64,000 nucleotides of DNA from Blautia sp. (GCA_017515325.1 JAFWGA010000057.1:62001-126000); one strand, 5' to 3'; counted from the stretch's first letter, positions 7,513 to 16,398 are shown. Numbers and translations are program-made. Notes: generated from the sequence alone by a model not told the origin.

Positions 7513-8794
7513 CCTCTCTGTAGATAAATAAGCCCTGGATGATTGCCAGCACCAAAAGCGTACTGACCAAAGAGCTTCCACCGTAGCTGATCAATGGCAA
7601 TGTCACTCCCGTCAGGGGAATCATTTTGATGGCTCCCCCGATGGTCAAAAATACCTGGAAAGCATACTCTGTCCCCAGACCGATTGCCACAAGCTTGTAA
7701 AAAGGATTGCGGATCTGCAGGGAAATATTCACAATGATCAGAAAAAACATCATGCAAAGGGCGATCAGGCAAAGAGCAAAAACCGCTCCCAGCTCTTCAC
7801 AGACAGCACTGAATATGAAATCGTTTTTTACCACCGGTATGACCTGGGGCGACCCTTTCCCCAGCCCCATTCCGAACCAGCCGCCTGTCCCAATGGCGAA
7901 AAGAGACTGAACAATCTGATAGCCTTCATTCTCATAGACAAGCAAGGGATGCAAAAAGGCGCTTACTCTCTCCCTGACATGGGCGAAGCTGTGATAGGCA
8001 ACCACACTGGCCACACTTCCCACGCCCAGGCCAAGAGCCAGGTAACCTGCCCTTCGGGTGGAAATATACAGCATGATCAGGAAAGTGACAAAAAAGATCA
8101 AAGCGCTCCCCAGATCCCGGGAAAGGACAAGAATTCCTATCTGAACCGCCTGCAAAAATGCCGTTATCATGATTCTTGCCTTAGTGGGCCGATGCCAGAG
8201 CATGGAAGCGGCAAAAAAGACGAAGGTGATTTTGATTGCCTCCGACGGCTGAATCCCCATCAGAGAAAGCTTAGCGCCATAGCTGCTCTGGGCAAGACCA
8301 AGCACGGCCATCAGAATCAGCACACCGGCGCCCCCGTAAAGCCAGGCCAGCTTTTTTAAAAAGCGCATCTGCCGGATCATGGAAGGCACTGCAAGGAAGA
8401 GGCCAGAGGCGACTGCGGCAATGATCAGCTGCTTGGCTGCGCTTGCCATATCCAGCCTGCACAACATGATAAACCCTAAACTCAGCATCATACAGGTATT
8501 GTTCAAAAGAAGGCCGGATGCTTTAGGATAAAGGGTTCGATAGGCCAATTGCAGCAGGACAAAAAGAGCCATCATAGCCAGGTAATAGAGCAGGATCCAC
8601 AAATCTTTCTGCTGCAGAAAAAGCACCAGAAAGCTGAGAGAATCCAATCCAAACATCAAAAGCAGCTGCATGAACAGATGCCATTCTTTGTTTCCACGGA
8701 CAGGGGAGAATACCATGGATGCGCAATGAAAGGTATACAAAACCATCAAAGTCAGAATGACATATTTTGATAACTCAACAAATATATTCACCAT
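7418..8794 (-). CDS. FtsW/RodA/SpoVE family peptidoglycan glycosyltransferase
   Basis: A 458-residue polytopic SEDS-family membrane protein that polymerises lipid II into glycan strands. About ten hydrophobic helices are visible. Conserved SEDS elements include SRDLGSALIFF, the GxGxGSPQVIPVVKNDFIFSAVCEELG loop and the terminal PLTGVTLPLISYGGSSLV motif. The charged C-terminal tail overlaps the start of the penicillin-binding protein gene, so the two partners are translationally linked. Whether it acts in division, elongation or sporulation cannot be settled from sequence. Confidence 0.93.
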   Translation of the reverse strand: MVNIFVELSKYVILTLMVLYTFHCASMVFSPVRGNKEWHLFMQLLLMFGLDSLSFLVLFLQQKDLWILLYYLAMMALFVLLQLAYRTLYPKASGLLLNNTCMMLSLGFIMLCRLDMASAAKQLIIAAVASGLFLAVPSMIRQMRFLKKLAWLYGGAGVLILMAVLGLAQSSYGAKLSLMGIQPSEAIKITFVFFAASMLWHRPTKARIMITAFLQAVQIGILVLSRDLGSALIFFVTFLIMLYISTRRAGYLALGLGVGSVASVVAYHSFAHVRERVSAFLHPLLVYENEGYQIVQSLFAIGTGGWFGMGLGKGSPQVIPVVKNDFIFSAVCEELGAVFALCLIALCMMFFLIIVNISLQIRNPFYKLVAIGLGTEYAFQVFLTIGGAIKMIPLTGVTLPLISYGGSSLVSTLLVLAIIQGLFIYREDEEEEIERLRRQTEKASLPFGFSWRRKGKRD

Positions 8795-8800
8795 AGGCTT

Positions 8801-11014
8801 TTATGTTCCTCTGTTAAAATGCCCTTTTGTATAGATGCGGGAAGAAGTTTCTTCCTCTCTCCCCCTGATGAAAGCAGAGCAGAATTCATCCAGGATCTTT
8901 TCCACCCTGGCCGGCTCCTCGCGGGTAAAGGCAAGCCGCACTGATGCCAGGCCAAGTCTGCTGATCCGATCCCGTTCCGAGGCAAGCCCCAGAGGAAGAC
9001 TGTTGTAGATCACATTATAGCAGCAGTTTTTCCCGTTCACCTGAGCCTCATTACAACAACACTGAACCGAAAAGGCTTTTCCTTTTCTGTCTGTCATGCT
9101 CATCCATTGATTTCTCCTGTCACAGCCTAGGGTGTCTTTTCTGACACACTGCGCAGAAATCATGACAGGAAGATATCCGTAGACCAGCATTTCCGAGTCA
9201 CGATTGTCTCTGTGGCGAAGCTCTCCCTCATTCAGTTCCAGAGGCAGACTCATACGGACTACCCCCTGTTCCCGGAAAAAGCTTACCGCCCTGTCGTTCC
9301 AGGCGTACATGGTGTGATCCAGAACACATTTTCCGGCCCAGCCCAGGCTTTTCATAAGGGCAAGACTCTCCAGGCTGCGGACCAGAAATCCCCTCAATCC
9401 CCCGGCGAGTCCCTCCGACCAGGCCGTCTTAAGCGCTATCGTATCCTCATCTCTGAGCACGTAGGGTAAAGCCCAGTAGATTTCCTTTTTCTTTTGCTTT
9501 CCCTCTTCCAGAAAAACCTTTACCAGCTTCCCCGGAAGGTAGAGCCCCGTCACATCCGGATGAGCCAGAGCCAGCTTTGCCTGCTCCTCCCGCTCACAAG
9601 AAACATAGATGGGCAGAGGCTTAGGAGAAGGACGGACACTCTTCTGTTCCTGAGAAGGATGGCTTTGCACAGAAAAACCGGCTCCCGCCGATAAAGGAGT
9701 CCGGATAAAAGGAGCGCACATGGCCTTCTCGATCCTTGGCACCATCTCTCTTCTGAATTCGTTCAGAGAACGCAGCGGAAGAAAACAGCCCTGCGGCATA
9801 TCCACCTGTAACTCTTCCCAAGAGAAAGGAGTATCTCCCAGCTTTCCCAGCTGCCTGGTCACATCCTCTTTGGTCAGAGGCTGTTTCTGGGCCGGCAGAA
9901 CCACTGGTCCATCGATCTCAAGACTGCCCTGCTGTCCGCTGCCGGAAGGACCCCGCTGCCAGGAAAGCGCAAGTCTGACAGGTTCCCCCACCTGAAGGCT
10001 GACCTTTCCCTTCAGGCCTTGCTTCATGATATAGCCTGCGGATGAGCTGCTGTCTTCCTCCGCCTTTTTTCCGTCATCCCGAAAAGCAATCATCTCGGGG
10101 CCATTATGTCTGTTGTAGTAGCCGCTGCAGGAGCCTCCTCTGCTGAACAGAGCCAGGAGGCGCTGTCTGTCGGCAGGATCCACCCGGTAGGAGGATTCTC
10201 CCTTCTCATACCAAAGATCCAGGTATTTCCGGTAGATCTGCGTCACGCCCGCCGCATAGGAGGGTCTTTTCATCCTTCCCTCTATCTTCAGAGAGGCTAT
10301 ACCGGCAGAAAGGATCTCCGGCAGAATGTCAATGGTATTCAAATCCTTCATGCTCAAAAGCCCCGAGCCCTTGGCCGGTATTTTTTTTCCTTGGTCATCT
10401 AAGGCTTCGTAGGGCAGCCGACAGGGCTGTGCACAGCGGCCCCGGTTCCCGCTGCGGCCTCCGATCAGACTGGAGAGCAGGCACATGCCGGAGTAACAGT
10501 AGCACATGGCTCCGTGGATGAAGGTTTCTATCTCCAGAGGGGATTCCTGATGCATCCGGGAAAGCTCCGAAAGAGTCAGCTCTCTGGCCGGAACCACACG
10601 GGTAACGCCCCATTTTTCCAGAAAACGCATTCCCTCCGGTCCCGTCACGGTCATCTGTGTGCTGGCGTGAACCGGCAGTGAAGGATAGATTTCACGAAGC
10701 AGCTTCAGAACCCCGAAGTCCTGTACAAGAACTGCGTCCAGTCCTTCTCTGACAAAGGGTTCTAGATAGAAAGGAAGGGTCTCCTCAAGCTCCCTGTTTT
10801 TTAGCAAAGTATTGACTGTCAGGTATAATTTTCTGCCATGGATATGCGCAAGATCAATGGCCCGCAGCAGTTCCTCCTGATTCAGATTTGTCGCAAAAGC
10901 TCTTGCTCCAAATAGATCTCCTCCTGCATAAACCGCGTCTGCCCCTGCCCAAAGCGCTGCCATAAAGCCTTCAAATGAACCGGCAGGCGCGAGTAATTCC
11001 ACTCTTTGCCGCAA
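8801..11014 (-). CDS. Peptidase U32 family protein with DUF3656-like C-terminus (RlhA/YhbU group)
   Basis: A 737-residue U32-family protein. The N-terminal half begins VELLAPAGSFE and carries the U32 signature at about residues 163-182 (ETFIHG-x2-C-x-C-x3-C). A C-terminal half of about 400 residues resembles the DUF3656 region, and CCYNVIYNSLP near the end holds the last cysteines. Family members hydroxylate rRNA or tRNA (RlhA, TrhP), while some are called collagenases; tRNA/rRNA modification is more likely here. I choose the TTG at 11014, nine bases after AGGAGG, because homology begins directly after it. The ATG-type frame up to 11131 would add 39 implausible residues. Confidence 0.88.
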   Translation of the reverse strand: MRQRVELLAPAGSFEGFMAALWAGADAVYAGGDLFGARAFATNLNQEELLRAIDLAHIHGRKLYLTVNTLLKNRELEETLPFYLEPFVREGLDAVLVQDFGVLKLLREIYPSLPVHASTQMTVTGPEGMRFLEKWGVTRVVPARELTLSELSRMHQESPLEIETFIHGAMCYCYSGMCLLSSLIGGRSGNRGRCAQPCRLPYEALDDQGKKIPAKGSGLLSMKDLNTIDILPEILSAGIASLKIEGRMKRPSYAAGVTQIYRKYLDLWYEKGESSYRVDPADRQRLLALFSRGGSCSGYYNRHNGPEMIAFRDDGKKAEEDSSSSAGYIMKQGLKGKVSLQVGEPVRLALSWQRGPSGSGQQGSLEIDGPVVLPAQKQPLTKEDVTRQLGKLGDTPFSWEELQVDMPQGCFLPLRSLNEFRREMVPRIEKAMCAPFIRTPLSAGAGFSVQSHPSQEQKSVRPSPKPLPIYVSCEREEQAKLALAHPDVTGLYLPGKLVKVFLEEGKQKKKEIYWALPYVLRDEDTIALKTAWSEGLAGGLRGFLVRSLESLALMKSLGWAGKCVLDHTMYAWNDRAVSFFREQGVVRMSLPLELNEGELRHRDNRDSEMLVYGYLPVMISAQCVRKDTLGCDRRNQWMSMTDRKGKAFSVQCCCNEAQVNGKNCCYNVIYNSLPLGLASERDRISRLGLASVRLAFTREEPARVEKILDEFCSAFIRGREEETSSRIYTKGHFNRGT

Positions 11015-11024
11015 GAAGATCCGC

Positions 11025-11145
11025 CTCCTCTCAAAACGAAGTTTTGTACGTTGATGCAATGACCTCGGATGACTATTTTGCAGCCACGCCTGCAAAAAAC
11101 GCAGCCGTGGGCAAAATATGTCTCCTCTCAAAACGAAGTTTTGTA
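11025..11145. repeat. 24-base direct repeat pair carrying a hairpin and the U32 ribosome site
   Basis: Two identical 24-base copies lie at 11025-11048 and 11122-11145. Each contains the palindrome CAAAACGAAGTTTTG next to CTCCTCT, which reads AGAGGAG on the minus strand. The gene-proximal copy supplies the Shine-Dalgarno site of the U32 gene. Between the copies is a second imperfect hairpin (CCACGCCTGC with GCAGCCGTGG). Confidence 0.7.
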
Positions 11146-11158
11146 AATAGGGTAAATA

Positions 11159-11186
11159 ACAGGGGACTACTCTCGTAATCCCCTGT
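11159..11186 (-). terminator. Stem-loop after zapA
   Basis: ACAGGGGA (11159-11166) and TCCCCTGT (11179-11186) form an 8-bp stem with a 12-base loop, 22 bases after the zapA stop. The downstream minus strand is only weakly T-rich (TTATTT), so termination may be partial. Confidence 0.55.
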
Positions 11187-11207
11187 CCTGTGTGCTCCCT
11201 GTGAGCT

Positions 11208-11696
11208 TTAAGCCCTTTCCCTCAGCCGGGCGATCTCGGCCAACAGCTTCTGCTTCTCTTCCTCCGCCTCGCGGACAACCTTCTGAACCTGGTCCAGCCG
11301 CTCATCCGCCTCCTTTTCCAGCAGCTCAATCCGGCTCTCCAACGCCTGCCTGGCATCTTCCGCCTCCTGGGATGACCTCTGGGCTTCTTCCAGTTTCATT
11401 CTCACGTCGATCAGCTCATGTTTGAGGTCAAAGACCTCCTGATCCTTACGCTGCATATCCTGTTCATAATCTTCAGCCTGCTTTTTCGCCTTAAAATAAT
11501 CGTCGCTGATATTCAGGCTCAGGAGATTGTGCTTTGTCTCCATAGGCAGACGGCTATAACCGGGCATCTCGGACAGCTCCGAAATCTTCCTGTTCATATA
11601 TGTGGCAACCAGATGCAGATACTCCTCGGATTCATAGCCGCTCAGTGTAATGACTTTTCCTCCGATAATAACCTGTGCTTTGTTCTTTACTGCCAT
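11208..11696 (-). CDS. zapA: Cell division protein ZapA
   Basis: A 162-residue ZapA, which binds and bundles FtsZ at the division ring. The N-terminal fold shows VIIGGKVITLSGYESEEYLHLVATYMNRKI, typical of the family. A long charged coiled coil follows (about residues 75-160, heptads rich in Glu, Lys and Leu), longer than in the E. coli protein (109 residues) but usual in Clostridia. The start is the ATG at 11696 with AGGAG nine bases upstream; the frame to 11738 has no support. Its promoter is at 11826-11854, and it stands between ruvB and the U32 gene, an order common in Clostridia. Confidence 0.9.
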   Translation of the reverse strand: MAVKNKAQVIIGGKVITLSGYESEEYLHLVATYMNRKISELSEMPGYSRLPMETKHNLLSLNISDDYFKAKKQAEDYEQDMQRKDQEVFDLKHELIDVRMKLEEAQRSSQEAEDARQALESRIELLEKEADERLDQVQKVVREAEEEKQKLLAEIARLRERA

Positions 11697-11825
11697 GGCA
11701 ACTGTCTCCTGTTTATTCTTTCTCTTTCTCGCATGCAAGAGTCTGTCGTGCGTGATTCATCAATTAACGTAGCATAAACGGCAAAATAGTCTTTCTTTGT
11801 CGTTACGGGCAGACTTCATAGTATG

Positions 11826-11854
11826 ATTATAAACGAAAAAGCGGAAAATGTATA
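11826..11854 (-). promoter_or_regulatory. Promoter of zapA
   Basis: On the minus strand TATACA (11849-11854), 17 bases, perfect TATAAT (11826-11831). It lies just after the ruvB stop codon and about 130 bases upstream of the zapA ATG. Confidence 0.65.
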
Positions 11855-11866
11855 GCCTTTTTTCTG

Positions 11867-12862
11867 TCAGGGTTCGGAAAGACCCAAATGCCGGTAGGCT
11901 TTAGACGATGCCGTCCGGCCTCGGGGAGTGCGGTTGATGAAGCCGTTCTGGAGAAGATAGGGTTCATATACATCCTCCAGAGTACCGGCATCCTCTCCCA
12001 GGGCTGCGGCCAGGGTTTCCAGACCCACAGGCCCTCCCTGAAAGTTCCGGATCATGATATCCAGAATTTTCCGGTCCAGCTTGTCAAGCCCATAGGAATC
12101 CACCTCCAGAAGATCAAGGGCAAAGCAGGCCACGGAATAGGATATCTTTCCCTCATATTTTACCTGAGCAAAATCCCTGACCCGTTTAAGCAGCCTGTTG
12201 GCCAGACGAGGTGTCCCCCGGGAGCGTTTCGCAATCTCTGCCGCACCATCCGCATCTATTTCCACCTCGAGAACCTTGGCAGAACGCAAAACGATGGTTG
12301 TCAGCTCCTTTTGATTGTAGAATTCCATATGGTTCACCACACCGAATCTGTCCCGCAAGGGTGCCGTCAACAGCCCGGCTCTTGTCGTGGCTCCTACCAG
12401 AGTAAAGCGGGGCAGATCCAGGCGAATGGACCGGGCAGCAGCCCCTTTTCCGATCATGATATCAATGGCAAAGTCCTCCATGGCCGGATACAGAACCTCC
12501 TCCACCTGGCGGTTCAGCCTGTGTATCTCATCCACAAAAAGAATATCGCCCTGCTGAAGATTGTTGAGGATGGCAGCCATCTCTCCCGGTTTTTCAATAG
12601 CCGGGCCCGAAGTCACCTTCATATGGGTCCCCATCTCGTTAGCTATGATACCGGACAAGGTTGTTTTTCCCAGGCCGGGAGGGCCGTAAAAGAGCACATG
12701 ATCCAAAGGATCTCCTCTTTGCCTGGCGGCCTCAATATATACCCGCAAGGTGTTTTTTATTTTTTCCTGTCCGATATAATCGTCCAGTGTCTGCGGCCTG
12801 AGGCTTCCCTCTACCAGCATATCCTCCTGTGCCGCCTCGGTCGTTATGACTCTCTTTTCCAT
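11867..12862 (-). CDS. ruvB: Holliday junction branch migration helicase RuvB
   Basis: A 331-residue AAA+ motor that, as a hexamer with RuvA, drives branch migration of Holliday junctions. Motifs visible: [15 protein letters not shown] at the N-terminus, Walker [11 protein letters not shown], Walker [10 protein letters not shown], sensor 1 LVGATTRAG, an arginine-finger RDRFG, and a C-terminal winged helix ending in PRGR. It is a full-length, typical protein. It follows ruvA by 22 bases. No RuvC is seen next to it, as is usual in Firmicutes, which use RecU instead. Confidence 0.98.
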   Translation of the reverse strand: MEKRVITTEAAQEDMLVEGSLRPQTLDDYIGQEKIKNTLRVYIEAARQRGDPLDHVLFYGPPGLGKTTLSGIIANEMGTHMKVTSGPAIEKPGEMAAILNNLQQGDILFVDEIHRLNRQVEEVLYPAMEDFAIDIMIGKGAAARSIRLDLPRFTLVGATTRAGLLTAPLRDRFGVVNHMEFYNQKELTTIVLRSAKVLEVEIDADGAAEIAKRSRGTPRLANRLLKRVRDFAQVKYEGKISYSVACFALDLLEVDSYGLDKLDRKILDIMIRNFQGGPVGLETLAAALGEDAGTLEDVYEPYLLQNGFINRTPRGRTASSKAYRHLGLSEP

Positions 12863-12884
12863 TCTCCTCCTCTAAAAAAAATGG

Positions 12885-13490
12885 TCAGATATGCTTCAGT
12901 GCCGCTTTCAAAACCATCTCCACGTCCTGGGCTTCCGGCTCCGGTACCTGACTTACGGCGCGGGAAGCCTCGGTACTGCTGTAGCCCAGAGCCACAAGAG
13001 CCTCTATGGCTTCCTTCCTGAAGACATTCATATCCTTCGCCACGCCGCCTTCAAAGCCGCCCTCCTGCGCAGGCTGATCCAATCCTTCTGTGAGATCCAC
13101 CTTATCCTTCAGCTCCAGAATCAACTTCTGAGCTGTCTTTTTTCCGATCCCAGGTGCCTGAGAGATGGTCTTTGCATCATCACTGAAAATGGCAAACCTT
13201 AATTCTTCGGCGCTCATTGCTCCTAATAACCCGATTGCACCTCTGGGTCCGATCCCGCTCACTGCGATCAGGAGCCGAAACAGCTGCCGGTCTTCCTGCC
13301 GGAGGAAGCCAAAGAGCTGCATGGCATCCTCACGCACCTGAAAATGCGTGTAGGCTTTGATATGGCTCCCTGTGCTGAGCCTGTCTAAATCCCGTCGTGT
13401 CATAAAAACCTCAAAGCCCATAAAGCCCGTATCCAAAATAGCAGAGTTTTCGGTCAGGCTGTCTACTCTTCCCTGGATAAACGCTATCAT
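12885..13490 (-). CDS. ruvA: Holliday junction branch migration protein RuvA
   Basis: A 201-residue junction-binding tetramer subunit. The N-terminal OB domain (MIAFIQGRVDSLTENSAILD) is followed by helix-hairpin-helix repeats (VSGIGPRGAIGLL; APGIGKKTAQKLI) and a C-terminal domain III (EALVALGYSSTEASRAV) that contacts RuvB. Full length, start ATG 13490. It lies 7 bases after the secreted acidic protein gene and 22 bases before ruvB, so the three probably share a message driven from the promoter at 14196-14224. Confidence 0.97.
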   Translation of the reverse strand: MIAFIQGRVDSLTENSAILDTGFMGFEVFMTRRDLDRLSTGSHIKAYTHFQVREDAMQLFGFLRQEDRQLFRLLIAVSGIGPRGAIGLLGAMSAEELRFAIFSDDAKTISQAPGIGKKTAQKLILELKDKVDLTEGLDQPAQEGGFEGGVAKDMNVFRKEAIEALVALGYSSTEASRAVSQVPEPEAQDVEMVLKAALKHI

Positions 13491-13497
13491 ACTTCAA

Positions 13498-14148
13498 TCA
13501 CCAGCTATACTGGATCGTGGCTGTCATGATGGTGGCGATAAGGGCAAAATCCTTATCCGAACCCGGATAGAAGGAAAACTCCGTTACCCCGCCGTAATCG
13601 TCGATCAAATCTATGGTCAGGGTATCTTCCCCTTCATAGTAGTAGGACAGTCCGTCAATCCCATTGATCCTGACCGAGGTGACATCAGATACCTCTTCCA
13701 TCCGTTTCTTTATGGCTTTCTCCAACTCCGCCAGATCCTTAACCAAATCTTCATGGTAGGTTACAGCAAGGATGGTCTCTTCATCCTCTGATACATAATA
13801 GCCGACATACCCTTCTTCTATGTCTTTCTCACTAAGCCTGCTCTCTTTCAGAAAGTCCGGGAGCCAGATCATCAATCCCATGTCAAAATAGACAAAATCC
13901 CCTGTAATCCCCCGATCCTCCAGCTCATACAAGGTCTCCTCGATATCGGAATAATTCAGCTCATTTTCCTGTAATGATTCAAAATCATCCATTTCCTCAA
14001 AGGGGTACTCCCAGGAATCTTCCCCTTCGTCGTAGTCCTCCTCATAGCCTTCCTCATCATAATATGCTTCGTAATCATCTTCTTCCGCAAACACAGGCAT
14101 GGCCAGCAGCATCACAGCCGAGATCAAAAGTGCTATTGTTCTTTTCAT
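13498..14148 (-). CDS. Secreted acidic protein, function unknown
   Basis: A 216-residue protein that I do not recognise. It has a clear signal peptide (MKRTIALLISAVMLLAMPVFA, cut before EED). Next comes an extremely acidic, Tyr-rich stretch (about residues 22-50), then a structured domain with the pattern GLMIWLPDFLKES and YVGYYVSEDEETILAVTY, which looks like a small beta-rich domain repeated in gut Clostridia secreted proteins. The start at ATG 14148 follows AAGGAG with normal spacing; the frame to 14184 is discarded. Promoter 14196-14224 stands in front. The gene is placed directly upstream of ruvA, an unexpected partner. Confidence 0.75.
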   Translation of the reverse strand: MKRTIALLISAVMLLAMPVFAEEDDYEAYYDEEGYEEDYDEGEDSWEYPFEEMDDFESLQENELNYSDIEETLYELEDRGITGDFVYFDMGLMIWLPDFLKESRLSEKDIEEGYVGYYVSEDEETILAVTYHEDLVKDLAELEKAIKKRMEEVSDVTSVRINGIDGLSYYYEGEDTLTIDLIDDYGGVTEFSFYPGSDKDFALIATIMTATIQYSW

Positions 14149-14177
14149 ATCTGTTTCACTCCTTATCCAACTTCTGT

Positions 14178-14193
14178 CTGACAATCCTGTCAG
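14178..14193. promoter_or_regulatory. Inverted repeat at the promoter start (operator candidate)
   Basis: CTGACA-ATCC-TGTCAG, a perfect 6-bp inverted repeat just downstream of the -10 element of the 14196-14224 promoter, roughly where transcription should begin. The position suits a repressor site; the regulator is unknown. Confidence 0.4.
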
Positions 14194-14195
14194 AT

Positions 14196-14224
14196 ATTAT
14201 ACTCTCCGGGATAAGGGTTAGCAA
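14196..14224 (-). promoter_or_regulatory. Promoter of the secreted protein-ruvA-ruvB unit
   Basis: On the minus strand TTGCTA (14219-14224), 17 bases, perfect TATAAT (14196-14201), about 48 bases upstream of the ATG. Confidence 0.7.
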
Positions 14225-14271
14225 GTCTTTTATCCGGCTCCACCGCCTCTGGGGGGTGAGGCTCTGGGCTA

Positions 14272-14311
14272 TAAAAAAAAACTGCCGGCCACCTTTGGGG
14301 GCAGCCGACAG
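14272..14311 (-). terminator. Rho-independent terminator after rpsA
   Basis: Arms 14281-14293 and 14299-14311 form a 13-bp stem (with three G-U pairs) in the minus-strand RNA, followed by eight U residues (14273-14280). It closes the cmk-ispH-rpsA unit. Confidence 0.9.
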
Positions 14312-14338
14312 TCATTTTTGTCTATATGATGTTAAGCT

Positions 14339-15538
14339 TTATTCCTCTGTGGGAGCCTCTTCTGCATAATCAGCGCCCTCTTCATAGGCACCGTCATCAT
14401 AAGACTCTTCTTCATACGCGCCGTCATCGTAGGCTTCTTCTTCACCCTCGTAGGAATCATACTGCTCTTCCTGCGGAGCCTGATTCTCAATCGCCTTCAT
14501 GCTAAGGCTGATCTTCTTGTCCTCGCCGTTGAAGTCCACGACCTTTGCCTGAATGATCTGGCCAATCTCAAGAACATCTGAGGGCTTAGCCACATGCTCA
14601 CGGGAAATCTGGGAAACATGAAGCAGGGCATCGATGCCGGGAGCCAGCTCCACGAAAGCACCAAAATCAGTCATACGGGCAATGCGTCCGGTAACAATGT
14701 TACCAGCAGCAAAATTCTCTGCAGCGTTAAGCCAGGGATTGGCCTCCGGGAACTTTAAGGAGAGCGCGATCTTCTCGCCCTTGATGTCCTTGATCAGGAC
14801 TGTGAGGGTCTCACCCACGGTAAAGACCTTCTTCGGGTTCTCCACTCTGCCCCAGCTCATCTCTGAAATGTGAAGGAGTCCGTCTGCTCCGCCCAGATCG
14901 ATGAAGGCACCGAAATCTGTGACATTCTTCACGACACCCTCAACACGGTCACCGACATGGATGCGCTCCATAAGCTCTTTCTGCTTCTGGGCTTTCTCCG
15001 CCTGCAGCAGCTTCTTGCGGTTACCGATGATACGGCGGCGACGCGGATTGAATTCTGTGATGACAAACTGGATCTCCTGATCCTTGTACTTGCTGAGATC
15101 TCTCTCAAAAGAATCTGAAACAAGGCTGGCAGGAATAAAGACTCTCGTCTCCTCAACATTGACACAGATGCCGCCTTCCAGGACCTGAGTAACTACGGCA
15201 CTGAGAACCTCCTGATTTTCAAATGCCTCCTCCAGGCGCTTGTTGCCCTTCTCTGCAGCAAGTCTTCTGTAAGTAAGAACTACCTGGCCGTCACCGTCAT
15301 TCACCTTGAGAACCTTGGCTTCCATCGTGTCTCCCTTGTGGACGACATTCGTTAAGACCACTGTGGGATCATTCGAATACTCACTCTTGGAGATGACCCC
15401 ATCAGCCTTAGTACCGATATTCAGGAAAATCTCATCCTCCGTGACCTCGAAAACCTCACCCGTAACAACCTCGCCACTACGAATGGTCTTAACAGAATTC
15501 TCCTCCTTCAGGAGCTCGTCAAAAGATTTTTCTGACAT
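14339..15538 (-). CDS. rpsA: 30S ribosomal protein S1 homolog with acidic Tyr-rich tail
   Basis: A 399-residue RNA-binding protein with four S1 domains (about 25-95, 110-180, 195-265, 280-350), each with the usual G-x-V and DFGAF(I/V) patterns. It has fewer domains than the six of E. coli S1, as is common in Firmicutes. The last 45 residues are acidic and Tyr-rich and contain a ten-residue tandem repeat (AYDDGAYEEE then SYDDGAYEEG). The start is the ATG at 15538, ten bases after GAGGAGGT, both inside the end of ispH. In several Clostridia IspH and S1 are one fused protein; here they are separate but overlapping. Confidence 0.93.
   Translation of the reverse strand: MSEKSFDELLKEENSVKTIRSGEVVTGEVFEVTEDEIFLNIGTKADGVISKSEYSNDPTVVLTNVVHKGDTMEAKVLKVNDGDGQVVLTYRRLAAEKGNKRLEEAFENQEVLSAVVTQVLEGGICVNVEETRVFIPASLVSDSFERDLSKYKDQEIQFVITEFNPRRRRIIGNRKKLLQAEKAQKQKELMERIHVGDRVEGVVKNVTDFGAFIDLGGADGLLHISEMSWGRVENPKKVFTVGETLTVLIKDIKGEKIALSLKFPEANPWLNAAENFAAGNIVTGRIARMTDFGAFVELAPGIDALLHVSQISREHVAKPSDVLEIGQIIQAKVVDFNGEDKKISLSMKAIENQAPQEEQYDSYEGEEEAYDDGAYEEESYDDGAYEEGADYAEEAPTEE
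14375..14434 (-). repeat. 30-base tandem repeat in the rpsA tail
   Basis: Two adjacent imperfect 30-base units encode two ten-residue YDDGAYEE-type repeats near the S1 C-terminus. Confidence 0.75.
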
Positions 15539-16394
15539 GTGTTTGAACCTCCTCAATAATTGTTTTAGGGGTAGACGCCCCTGCTGTAATACCTACATAA
15601 CTACTGCATTGGAACATATCAGAATCCAAGTCTACAGGTGTTTGTATATAGTAAGTATTCTCACACTCACTCTTACAGATTTCGAACAGCTTCTGTGTAT
15701 TTGAACTATGCTTTCCTCCGATCACCAGCATGGTGTCCACGGCAGCGGCAATCTGCCTCGCTTCCGTCTGGCGCTCCTGAGTGGCACTACATATCGTGTT
15801 CAAAATGCTATAACAATTGGGACGATCTAAAACATTTACATCATAACTCTTTTTTTGAAGAATTTCAACTATATCTTTAAATTTATTATAATTAAATGTT
15901 GTCTGAGAAACTACAGTGACATTTTGATTTTCCGGTAAACTAAAGTCTTCCGCTTCCCGGCAGCTGGCGATGACCTGAAAGGGGCCCTGGCACCAGCCGC
16001 AGATTCCCAGCACCTCGGGATGAGTCCGGTCCCCCAGGATAAGAACCATATTTCCCTCTTCTCCGGCTTTCTCCACGATCCGATGGATTTTCTTGACAAA
16101 GGGGCATGTCATGTCCTCATAGGACAGGCCAAGACGATGGATCTTCTCACAGACCTTTCGGCCGACCCCATGAGAGCGGATGATAATCCTCCCCTTTTTC
16201 AATTTAGGAATATCCTCCTCAGAGATGGCGTGAACCCCCCTTTTTTCCAGGTTCGACACCACCTCCTCATTGTGAATGATAGGCCCTAAGGTATAAATCG
16301 GCTCATCCGTTTCCTCGAGAATCTCATAGACCCGATCCACCGCCCTTTGGACACCGAAGCAGAAGCCTGCTGTTTTGGCAGTCAGTATTTCCAT
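15519..16394 (-). CDS. ispH: 4-hydroxy-3-methylbut-2-enyl diphosphate reductase
   Basis: A 291-residue iron-sulfur enzyme of the last MEP-pathway step, making IPP and DMAPP for isoprenoids. The three cluster cysteines are in AGFCFGVQRAV (residue 12), MTCPFVKK (about 96) and PNCYSILNTICSATQERQ. The HG and TxHPE(V) substrate motifs are present (DRTHPEVLGI). The start at 16394 follows GAGGTC with suitable spacing. The gene is 4 bases from cmk and overlaps rpsA by 20 bases in a different frame. Confidence 0.97.
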   Translation of the reverse strand: MEILTAKTAGFCFGVQRAVDRVYEILEETDEPIYTLGPIIHNEEVVSNLEKRGVHAISEEDIPKLKKGRIIIRSHGVGRKVCEKIHRLGLSYEDMTCPFVKKIHRIVEKAGEEGNMVLILGDRTHPEVLGICGWCQGPFQVIASCREAEDFSLPENQNVTVVSQTTFNYNKFKDIVEILQKKSYDVNVLDRPNCYSILNTICSATQERQTEARQIAAAVDTMLVIGGKHSSNTQKLFEICKSECENTYYIQTPVDLDSDMFQCSSYVGITAGASTPKTIIEEVQTHVRKIF

Positions 16395-16398
16395 ATCG

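Noticed and set aside
11888-13021. Long plus-strand open frame opposite ruvA-ruvB
   Set aside because: Antisense shadow of well-conserved ruvA and ruvB.
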